The notes under the pieces are model-generated. The model ran no database searches. It saw only the letters and a program-made list of their open reading frames with translations, and was not told the origin of the DNA. Below, piece by piece: positions 1-5,215 of a DNA stretch of 5,336 nucleotides. Made by a program: the position numbers and the translations under genes. How positions within the stretch are numbered: the stretch's first letter is position 1; each line of letters begins with the position of its first letter. Source of the stretch: Thermoplasmata archaeon (GTDB taxonomy: Archaea; Thermoplasmatota; Thermoplasmata; Thermoplasmatales; Thermoplasmataceae); the NCBI GenBank assembly GCA_021797955.1, contig JAJZYV010000096.1, positions 1,598 through 6,933 of the forward strand, read 5' to 3'.

Positions 1-70
1 GGAGGCTGTTGCCATATCCATGCTTGGCCACGCGCCCTTGGTTCCCAAAATGCATAATGGTATATTTCAT
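1..70 (-). CDS. N-terminus of an unidentified protein, cut by the left window edge
   Basis: An ATG at 70-68 opens 23 codons to the window edge. The peptide begins MKYTIMHFGNQGRVAK and continues HGYGNSL. A good archaeal Shine-Dalgarno, GAGGT, lies 7 bases upstream of this ATG on the minus strand, which is the main reason for choosing this strand and start. The reading is richer in G+C than the AT-rich DNA beyond the start codon, as expected at a gene boundary. A hydrophobic beta-strand followed by a glycine-rich turn would suit a Rossmann-type N-terminus such as a glycosyltransferase, and the neighbourhood agrees, but 23 residues are too few to name a family. The plus strand is also open from the left edge to 220, and its first codons vaguely resemble a glycosyltransferase C-terminus. 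I consider that reading less likely because it continues into low-complexity AT-rich sequence. Confidence 0.5.
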   Translation of the reverse strand, partial: MKYTIMHFGNQGRVAKHGYGNSL

Positions 71-77
71 TATCTGA

Positions 78-83
78 ACCTCT
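78..83 (-). promoter_or_regulatory. Shine-Dalgarno site for the gene starting at 70
   Basis: On the minus strand AGAGGT precedes ATG with about 7 bases between them. It matches the archaeal 16S anti-Shine-Dalgarno complement GGAGGTGA over GAGGT. It is the clearest ribosome-binding site in the window and it fixes the start at 70. Confidence 0.55.
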
Positions 84-156
84 ATATTTCGAATAAGAAA
101 AACAACTTTCAAGTATTAAGCTTTAATTTCAAATTTTATGTTTTAGATTTCTTTTC

Positions 157-180
157 ATTATATATTCCTAATTTTAGGAA
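157..180 (-). promoter_or_regulatory. TATA-like element with adjacent dyad, upstream of the gene at 70
   Basis: Read on the minus strand, AATATATAA lies at about 166-158 and would place transcription start near 136, leaving a leader of about 65 bases before the ATG at 70. Directly upstream of it, TTCCTAA (165-171) and TTAGGAA (174-180) form 7-bp inverted arms around a TT spacer, in the region where the BRE element and many archaeal regulators sit. The same dyad also lies just beyond the end of the broken kinase gene, so it could be a weak hairpin instead. The interpretation is inferred from sequence and spacing only. Confidence 0.3.
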
Positions 181-232
181 CAACGAATTGGAATTTTATA
201 CAAATTATGAAATTAACTAATTTTATTTTCAT

Positions 233-1224
233 TCATTCCAGATAAACAATTCTAGAACCAAATGGTTTCAGATTTACATCTTCCACTTGAAGTTCATTCA
301 GTTCAGATATTATTGTAGGTCTATCTGCCGGGTCACATACGAATAATAAGAAACCTCCTCCGCCAGCTCGCATTATTTTTCCACCATTTGCTCCAGCTTT
401 TATTCCCTTGTTATATCACAAATCTATTTGTGAGTTTGAAATTTTAGTGTTTAACTTTTTTTAAGAAACCAATTTTCGTTAAGCAATTCGCCTAATTTTG
501 TCCAATTTCTTTGGACAACTGCATCAAAAGAATCAACGGCAAGTTTTCTCATTTTATTATATGTATCGATATTTTTAGATATATCTAATATCTGTTCATT
601 ATGTATAGTTGAAGATTTCCTTTCTGTTCCGGTATAAAACATAACTAACCTGTTTTGCAATTCTTTCAGTTCTTCACTATGAAGCAATTGTTTTTTAACG
701 TTTACATTTCCATCACTAAAAATTCAAAAAGATTAATTCCTCCATATGCAGTAATGTATTGATCTTGTCAGCCTCCAGGTTCATGAAGTGTGTCTCGTTC
801 AATTTTTACTGCCTCTTCAGCTAATTGCTTAGGTGATACTACTTCTCCTATCCAAGTATGCAACGCATTTAAGAGGCCAACTAAAAATGAAGAAGATCCC
901 AATCCCGTCCCTCCTGAAGGGATTTCAGTGATGCTTATAATTTAAACTCCAGGTTTTATATCTAGCATTCTTTGTGCTTCAAGCACAGTTGGATGTTCAA
1001 TCTGGTCAATTGATTTTAGAGAATTTTCAGTTTTTGAATAGCTTATCCTGATTTCATCCTTATTGAAATTTTCAGCTACAGTAACATAAATATATTTGTT
1101 TATTGTAGAAGATAAAACAGCACCTTGTGATAATTTTTGAAATATTCTGGAAGATCAGTACCTCCTCCGGAAAATGTCATCCTCAATGGTGTTTTGGAAG
1201 CAACAATCTTGAGTTGTCTAACAT
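233..1224 (-). pseudogene. hddA: Broken HddA-type D-glycero-D-manno-heptose 7-phosphate kinase (GHMP family)
   Basis: The intact family phosphorylates D-glycero-D-manno-heptose 7-phosphate at C1 with ATP, the step after GmhA, in the cytoplasm. Pieced together across frames, the family landmarks occur in order: SGGGTDLPEY near the N-terminus, STINKYIYVTV, the ATP-binding loop GGTGLGSSS, QDQYITAYGG, the helical segment LVMFYTGTERK, and the closing GGFLLFVCDPA and FGSRIVY before TGA at 235-233. About 330 codons is near full family length. Four frameshifts, each consistent with a net loss of one base, lie near 1213, 1130, 720 and 405-415. In-frame stops lie at 944-942 (TAA), 770-768 (TGA), 453-451 (TAA) and 426-424 (TAG). 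The third GHMP motif reads KIMRAGGGG where the family has KI-G-AGGGG, a Gly-to-Arg change at 370-368. The original start was probably the ATG at 1224-1222, overlapping the gmhA stop; one frameshift now separates it from the conserved part. The family is clear, and the exact heptose anomer is inferred. Confidence 0.9.
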
Positions 1225-1226
1225 TA
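1222..1226 (-). promoter_or_regulatory. TAATG stop-start overlap joining the broken gmhA and hddA
   Basis: On the minus strand the isomerase stop TAA (1226-1224) shares its last A with ATG (1224-1222), the likely ancestral start of the kinase. Such overlaps usually mark translational coupling in one transcript. The two pseudogenes were therefore almost certainly a gmhA-hddA operon. Confidence 0.55.
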
Positions 1227-1808
1227 CATCAAATCATCAACTATTTTTGAGGAAATATGGATTATGGCAATTGTGCATTCTTGAATAAAAGAAGTTCTTT
1301 TAGATTCTACTGTGATAATATTATTTTCTCCTAACACTTCCAACATTTTTCCATCTGGGATCCCAGTAATTCCATAATTATTATAACTAATTTCCTTAGG
1401 AACTTCCAATACTTTAATTACGTTTGAGGAATTTCCACTTGTACTTAGCCTAAGACAAAATCTCCGTTCATTGCAAAAGTTTTAATTTGTGTTGAATATA
1501 TTCGTTCAAAACCATAATCGTTACCAATTGCAGTTATGGATGAAGTATTTGAATGTAAAGCAAGGGCAGGGAATGGCTGTCTTTCACGTTCAAATCTTCC
1601 AACGAACTCTGCTGCGATATGCTGTGCATCAGCAGCACTACCTCCATTTCCCATTACAATCAATTTATTTCCAGAATGAAATTATTTGGACAGTACAATC
1701 CCAAATTCATATATCTTATTAATATCCAATGAATTTCTTATGATAGAACCATCTTTCAAGTATTTCTCAAATGTTCTTTGTTCACATTCAATCGTTATTT
1801 TCAGACAT
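1224..1808 (-). pseudogene. gmhA: Broken GmhA-type sedoheptulose 7-phosphate isomerase
   Basis: The intact enzyme converts sedoheptulose 7-phosphate to D-glycero-D-manno-heptopyranose 7-phosphate, the first committed step of nucleotide-heptose synthesis. The reading is a SIS-domain protein of about 195 codons, the usual GmhA length. In order it shows GNGGSAADAQHIAAEF, the AIGNDYGFE segment, the phosphate-binding loop STSGNSSN, GITGIPDGKM and a C-terminal helix ending IVDDLM. Lesions are a frameshift near 1790-1797 just after the ATG (net +1 or -2), an in-frame TAA at 1684-1682 and a one-base loss near 1442-1447, where VLG must join LSTSG in another frame. The helix reads FIQECTIAIIHI, whereas the family has QE-x-H; Thr (1274-1272) replaces the His that corresponds to the catalytic H180 of the E. 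coli enzyme. The product would be inactive even if the frames were repaired. No complete replacement copy lies in this window. Confidence 0.92.
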
Positions 1809-1832
1809 AATGTTTTTTTGATGTTAAAATTA

Positions 1833-1843
1833 CCAGATATAAG
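1833..1843 (-). promoter_or_regulatory. TATA-like promoter of the broken gmhA-hddA operon
   Basis: On the minus strand CTTATATCTGG is centred about 30 bases upstream of the gmhA ATG (1808-1806). That predicts a leaderless or nearly leaderless transcript, common for archaeal first genes. No Shine-Dalgarno precedes this ATG, which agrees. Whether the promoter still works cannot be judged from sequence. Confidence 0.4.
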
Positions 1844-1848
1844 AAAAA

Positions 1849-1862
1849 TTAAACTAGTTTAA
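1849..1862. promoter_or_regulatory. 14-bp perfect palindrome between the divergent gmhA and gmhB promoters
   Basis: TTAAACTAGTTTAA is exactly self-complementary. It lies in the 71-base gap between the divergent starts at 1808 and 1880 and overlaps the TATA-like element of the rightward gene. Its position would suit an operator or a shared bidirectional core promoter. The element is short and AT-rich, so chance is possible. Confidence 0.35.
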
Positions 1863-1869
1863 ATATATC
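1858..1869 (+). promoter_or_regulatory. TATA-like promoter of the broken gmhB
   Basis: TTTAAATATATC lies just upstream of the ATG at 1880. Its centre is only about 17 bases from the ATG, slightly short of the usual 25-30 for a leaderless start, so the functional TATA may begin a few bases further left within the palindrome at 1849-1862. No ribosome-binding site is seen. Confidence 0.35.
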
Positions 1870-1879
1870 TTTTATCAGA

Positions 1880-2297
1880 ATGAATAAAAGGCCCTTTTTA
1901 TTGATAGAGATGGAACGATTAATAAAGATTGCCCCTATTGCCACAATATTTCAGACTTAAAATTGTACAAATATGCAATATTAATAATGAAAGAATATAT
2001 AATCATAACAAACCAATCAGGCATAGGAAGTGGATTTTTTTCAAAGAGTAAATTTCATATCTTTAATGATGAAATTCTGCGTATATTAAAAACAAAAGGT
2101 GTAAATATAGCAAAAAAGTACTATTGCCCGCGTACTCCTGACGATCAATGCAATAGCAGGAAACCCAAAATTGGAATGATAAATCAGGCAATGGAAGATT
2201 TTGATATCGATCTTAAAATTCATTAATCATTGGGGATAGAGATGGTATTGAAGGAACAATGGCAAAAACAATTGGAATCAATAGTAAAATATTCTAA
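1880..2297 (+). pseudogene. gmhB: Broken GmhB-type D-glycero-D-manno-heptose 1,7-bisphosphate phosphatase (HAD family)
   Basis: The intact enzyme removes the C7 phosphate from the heptose 1,7-bisphosphate made by the kinase, leaving heptose 1-phosphate for nucleotide activation. HAD landmarks occur in order: MNKRP then FIDRDGTINKDCPYC (HAD motif I, DxD), IIITNQSGIG (motif II), YYCP and CNSRKPKIGM (zinc loop, then the motif III lysine), and GDRDGIEGTMA (motif IV). A one-base loss in the CCCTTTTT run near 1892-1899 separates the start from motif I. A second loss near 2213-2222 cuts off motif IV, so the longest open piece stops at 2224-2226; the repaired frame ends with TAA at 2295-2297. A few residues seem missing between LKLYKY and MKEY. 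Two of the four expected zinc ligands of the C-x-H...C-x-C loop are gone: Arg (2131-2133) stands for His and Ser (2155-2157) for Cys. It is clearly a decayed gene. Confidence 0.92.
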
Positions 2298-2358
2298 TTT
2301 CTAGAGCATATAAAAAATTGTTTGCATCAGTACTCTTCGATTCAATCCTTCAAATTAA

Positions 2359-2396
2359 ATTTACTAATTTTCGCTAAATTTGGAGTTTTAGTAAAT
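2359..2396. repeat. 9-bp inverted repeat, possible transcript-end hairpin
   Basis: ATTTACTAA (2359-2367) and TTAGTAAAT (2388-2396) are exact reverse complements with a 20-base loop. The element lies about 60 bases beyond the gmhB end, between converging units, where a terminator would be expected. The stem is weak (mostly A-T) and archaeal termination relies mainly on T-runs, so the function is uncertain. Confidence 0.3.
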
Positions 2397-2440
2397 AGTA
2401 TTATTTTGGCATTTATTAATTTCTTGTAGAAGACAATTTA

Positions 2441-2572
2441 TTATCGTTTTGTAAAATCTAAATCATTCTGCATCTGTTCATCCTCTATACTTATAACTTG
2501 TGAATGTTTTTCAATTTACTGCTCATCCAATACGTTATAAATGGACAATGAACTATTTAAAAATCCTGAATC
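2441..2572 (-). pseudogene. Possible degraded coding remnant, unrecognised
   Basis: On the minus strand this frame is open from 2572 to a double stop (TAATAA, first stop 2443-2441) except for one TAA at 2518-2516. It reads like protein rather than random AT-rich DNA, for example IEKHSQVISIEDEQ followed by MQNDLDFTKR, rich in charged and polar residues. Upstream of 2575 the frame is closed by TGA, and there is no start codon with a ribosome-binding site. It lies directly downstream of the glycosyltransferase ending at 2640 and could be the tail of a lost gene of the same cluster. I do not recognise a family, and chance is a real alternative. Confidence 0.2.
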
Positions 2573-2639
2573 TCAAAATGCTGTGCTCACAAAGTTTATT
2601 TATTTCAAAATTGACTATAAATTATGCGTCATCAAGAAA

Positions 2640-3854
2640 TTATTTTTGATCGGTTTTTTTATATATGGAAATAATAAAAGAGCATAAAGAGTCACATGAG
2701 TATTTATCAAGTTTTTCAACATTCAGACGTTTAGATGGTGTGTCTAGCAAGGAAGTTAGCTCAATTATTGCCTTATAAAGATCATTTTCATTGCCTGGTT
2801 CAGATATCCTTGCGAATTTGTTTCCCGATAGTATTTCTCTGTGAGCTCCAGTATCAGTGGCCACTATCTTGATCTCAAGCACATCAGCTTCCATCGCGCT
2901 GGCTCCGAATCCTTCTTTTAAGGAGGGGACCACAAAAACAGTGCAAGACCTCATAAGAAAAAATTTTTCAGAATCGGTTATTGCTCCTATAAATCTTACC
3001 TTTGAGGCAATTCCTAAATTTGTGCTAAAATCTATTAGCTCCTCTGTGTAAGGGGTTATGTTTCCAGCTATAACTAGAATAATGTTGGGAAAAATATTCA
3101 ACAGAGAGTGAAATGCCTTGATGAGAACTATGTATCCTTTGTGATAAGATATTGTACCAATTGAAAAAATGAATTCACTATAAATTCCAAATTTATTGTT
3201 TGTATCCAAGGAAGAATTGATAAAACTATTCTTATAATCTATCACAAATTTAGGAATATCAATACATAAAGGATGTACTACATGCATCATTCCCCGAGGA
3301 AGAAGTTCATTGAGTTCCTCAAATGACTTATTACTGTATGAAATGATTCCAACGAAATCTGTAAGTATCACTCTAGACATAAAAGCATTAAAAAAATTTA
3401 ACATTATGTTGAATAAGAATTTTCTGCGTGTTATAATACCATGGTTTATCATTATGGTTTTTTTTCTATTCATCTTTCCCATTAGAATAATTGATAGAAA
3501 GGATAATGACCAGATGAAATCGTTAAGTATAACGAGATCATATTTTTCATGCAGAAAAATGGATCTTAGTCTTTTTATTTCAGAGAAATGAGGTGGAAGA
3601 AGATAAGAAAAGTCTTTAGATAAGATGGAAGATGTGTTCAATGTTAATATTTCAACATTTTTGGGCAGACTCTTTATTTCTGCTTGATCTAATTCGTTAT
3701 CGGGCACAGATGCAATGATTTTCACAATATAACCCATACTTGTAAGAGTATTATAAATTTGAATTGGATTCCTACCACCATAACCTCTCTGAAAGGGGTA
3801 TATATCCGGAGTTATAAGTAAGATCTTTATTTTTTCTGTGTCATCATCATTCAT
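2640..3854 (-). CDS. GT4-type (GT-B fold) glycosyltransferase, complete
   Basis: This 404-residue protein would transfer a sugar from a nucleotide donor to a glycan or lipid-linked acceptor at the cytoplasmic face of the membrane. The N-terminal Rossmann domain begins IKILLITPDIYP (9-20), with the glycine turn GYGGRNP at 24-30 and IMINHG at 134-139. Hydrophobic stretches near 112-126 and 147-166 may give membrane contact. The C-terminal domain starts near 225 and shows SIGTISYHKGY (231-241), ILVIAG (259-264), RFIGAI (287-292) and VVPSLKEGFGASAMEAD (308-324). The family E-x7-E pair is Glu314 and Glu322, in the expected place for donor binding. After it the sequence reads VLEIKIVATDTGAHREIL; Glu327 stands where relatives usually have Gly. 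ATG at 3854 is chosen because the next upstream ATG runs at once into TGA, and a weak GATGAT lies upstream. It is 68 bases from the preceding gene on the same strand. Donor and acceptor cannot be named. Confidence 0.9.
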   Translation of the reverse strand: MNDDDTEKIKILLITPDIYPFQRGYGGRNPIQIYNTLTSMGYIVKIIASVPDNELDQAEIKSLPKNVEILTLNTSSILSKDFSYLLPPHFSEIKRLRSIFLHEKYDLVILNDFIWSLSFLSIILMGKMNRKKTIMINHGIITRRKFLFNIMLNFFNAFMSRVILTDFVGIISYSNKSFEELNELLPRGMMHVVHPLCIDIPKFVIDYKNSFINSSLDTNNKFGIYSEFIFSIGTISYHKGYIVLIKAFHSLLNIFPNIILVIAGNITPYTEELIDFSTNLGIASKVRFIGAITDSEKFFLMRSCTVFVVPSLKEGFGASAMEADVLEIKIVATDTGAHREILSGNKFARISEPGNENDLYKAIIELTSLLDTPSKRLNVEKLDKYSCDSLCSFIISIYKKTDQK

Positions 3855-3897
3855 AAAATATCATCTTAAATTTCTATATTAACCAGACGTTATTACA

Positions 3898-3908
3898 ACA
3901 TATAAAAA
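3898..3908 (-). promoter_or_regulatory. TATA-like element upstream of the 2640-3854 glycosyltransferase
   Basis: On the minus strand TTTTTATATGT lies about 50 bases upstream of the ATG at 3854, in the 68-base gap after the preceding gene. It would place transcription start near 3877 with a leader of about 22 bases. Co-transcription with the upstream glycosyltransferase is equally possible. Confidence 0.35.
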
Positions 3909-3922
3909 CATAACTTCACTAA

Positions 3923-5050
3923 TCATTTTCCCTTTAAAGTATCAATCAATTCTCCAAGCTTTCTGTTATGAAAATCCCATGATAATGATAGCGATTTCTT
4001 CAAAGACTCACTTGATATTTTTTCCCACAAAAATTTATTTTTAAAGAGACTTTCAATAAGATTTGCAACCATATTTGGATCACTTTCATCCACTATGAAA
4101 CCTGATTTATTATTTTCAATTATTTCCCTAGATCCAATTCCTTCATTGATGATAAGAGGAATCCCCCAACATAATGCTTCAAGGCTTCCCATTCCAGGTC
4201 CTTTTTCATTATATCCAAAACGTAATGCAACTTTTGCATCCTTATAATAATTCAACATCTCTTCTTCATCTATTGGACCTGTAATTTCTATCTTTTCATC
4301 CAAATCCATTTGTTTAATTATATTCCTCATCTTATTCATATAATTATAATCTGTCCAATCACCACAAATTATTATTTTTCCTGTTCTTAGTTTACTAGCA
4401 ATTTCTATTAGGGTTTCTGGATTTCTTCCAAAATCCCACATTGTAACTGAAATTGCAATATTTGTTCGTGAGTCAAAATTAGGCACTTCATCATTAATAT
4501 ACAAACCTGGATATAGCTCATAGACATTATCATAACCATGATATTTTATCTTTTCTAAATTATATTTCGTATTTGTTAAAACAAGATCTGCAGATTTAAT
4601 TGCTCTTCTCTGAAGAAATCTTTGTAAGAATGGTCCTTCATCTAAATATACCTCATGTATTAAAACAATCACTTTATGTCCATATTTTTTCTTATTTCGG
4701 CGCGAAAAGAATGCCGAAATTTCGTCAAAGTAATAGATTATATCATAATTACCCTTGAGACTTTTTTCAGCTTTTCGAATAAGGTCTATATCAATAGTAG
4801 CATCATCACCTCTCTGAGGAGAGTAAATATGTGTTATTCTTTTGAAAATTCTTCCTAAGATTCTGTTTCTTATGGACGAATCGAACAATACTCTTGATGG
4901 AACGTCACCCGGGTAGTGTAGTCTGCCTGTATCTCTAATAAAAATCAAATCTACCTTGTGACCCAGTTTTAATAACCCATTGGTCTCAGCAAACGCAATT
5001 CTCTGGACCCCGCCTGGCCAGAGCACTCTAACAATTATTGCAATCTTCAC
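3923..5050 (-). CDS. GT4-type (GT-B fold) glycosyltransferase, complete, GTG start
   Basis: This 375-residue protein is a probable nucleotide-sugar-dependent glycosyltransferase of surface glycan assembly, working in the cytoplasm or at the inner membrane face. The N-terminus MKIAIIVRVLWPGGVQRIAF (1-20) has the first Rossmann strand and the GG turn typical of GT4 enzymes. VLIHEVY lies at 129-135 and LVLTNTKYN at 156-164 before the domain linker. The C-terminal domain shows IIICGDW (226-232), IEITGPIDEEEM (254-265) and GPGMGSLEALCWGIPLI (284-300). Glu291 is the conserved second Glu; the nearest upstream Glu is at 282, giving E-x8-E rather than the usual E-x7-E. The start is GTG at 5050-5048, fixed by the conserved first strand and by an in-frame TGA immediately upstream. 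It is read on the same strand as the next glycosyltransferase and may share its transcript. No frameshift or internal stop is present. The specific sugar is not predictable here. Confidence 0.9.
   Translation of the reverse strand: MKIAIIVRVLWPGGVQRIAFAETNGLLKLGHKVDLIFIRDTGRLHYPGDVPSRVLFDSSIRNRILGRIFKRITHIYSPQRGDDATIDIDLIRKAEKSLKGNYDIIYYFDEISAFFSRRNKKKYGHKVIVLIHEVYLDEGPFLQRFLQRRAIKSADLVLTNTKYNLEKIKYHGYDNVYELYPGLYINDEVPNFDSRTNIAISVTMWDFGRNPETLIEIASKLRTGKIIICGDWTDYNYMNKMRNIIKQMDLDEKIEITGPIDEEEMLNYYKDAKVALRFGYNEKGPGMGSLEALCWGIPLIINEGIGSREIIENNKSGFIVDESDPNMVANLIESLFKNKFLWEKISSESLKKSLSLSWDFHNRKLGELIDTLKGK
4694..4720. repeat. 8-bp perfect inverted repeat inside the glycosyltransferase gene
   Basis: ATTTCGGC (4694-4701) and GCCGAAAT (4713-4720) are exact reverse complements around an 11-base loop. 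The hairpin is G+C-rich for this window and lies within codons for about residues 110-119 of the 375-residue protein. It may be only a coincidence of codon choice. Confidence 0.4.
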
Positions 5051-5079
5051 TCAATCCCAAACGAAATTAAATTAAGCAA

Positions 5080-5091
5080 TAATATAATTTA
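5080..5091 (-). promoter_or_regulatory. TATA-like promoter of the 3923-5050 glycosyltransferase
   Basis: On the minus strand AAATTATATT is centred about 35 bases upstream of the GTG start at 5050. That predicts transcription start near 5059 and a leader of about 9 bases, so a short-leadered mRNA. No convincing Shine-Dalgarno precedes the GTG, which fits. Confidence 0.4.
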
Positions 5092-5132
5092 CTATTTACG
5101 TTTCGAATATTTAACTTTCACTAATGTGAGAA

Positions 5133-5215
5133 GTTGAGACAAATTTCTAAAATCTCTTAATATTCATTAAACTAAGCTAGATTTCTGTAAATGGAAATTT
5201 ATTAAATATCTCAAC
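5133..5215. repeat. Nested inverted repeats upstream of the glycosyltransferase promoter
   Basis: GTTGAGA (5133-5139) pairs with TCTCAAC (5209-5215), and AAATTTC (5141-5147) pairs with GAAATTT (5194-5200). The two pairs are in matching nested order, with one unpaired base on the left arm and eight on the right. The right arm runs into the end of the possible transposase remnant, so these could be old mobile-element end sequences or a long weak hairpin. Confidence 0.25.

Larger units (their letters stand above)
2298..2639. other. 342-bp gap between convergent units, no convincing gene
   Basis: This AT-rich stretch separates the end of the broken gmhB (plus) from the end of the glycosyltransferase at 2640 (minus). 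It contains the inverted repeat at 2359-2396 and a short, possibly degraded coding piece at 2441-2572 on the minus strand. I see no tRNA-like cloverleaf, no repeat array and no credible start with a ribosome-binding site. Confidence 0.6.

Noticed and set aside
158..232. 24-codon minus-strand frame starting at the ATG right after the kinase stop (TGAATG)
   Set aside because: It is low-complexity and hydrophobic, has no ribosome-binding site, ends in the TATA-like element, and matches no known small protein. It is best explained as intergenic AT-rich DNA.
233..1224. Programmed frameshifting or stop-codon recoding as an explanation for the broken kinase
   Set aside because: Four frameshifts and four stops of all three types in one gene, together with a damaged GHMP motif, are far beyond known recoding. 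No slippery site with a downstream structure was seen at the breaks.
1489..1722. Plus-strand open frame of 77 codons over the isomerase region
   Set aside because: It is antisense to the conserved GNGGSAADAQH segment of the broken gmhA, and its own translation shows no family-like motif.
2857..3051. Plus-strand open frame of 64 codons
   Set aside because: It lies wholly antisense inside the intact 404-residue glycosyltransferase and has no ribosome-binding site or recognisable domain.
3310..3591. Plus-strand open frame of 93 codons with hydrophobic segments
   Set aside because: It is the complement of hydrophobic coding sequence of the glycosyltransferase, and the apparent membrane segment arises from that. 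No independent support was seen.
4676..4858. Plus-strand open frame of 60 codons
   Set aside because: It is antisense to conserved codons of the 375-residue glycosyltransferase and has no ribosome-binding site.
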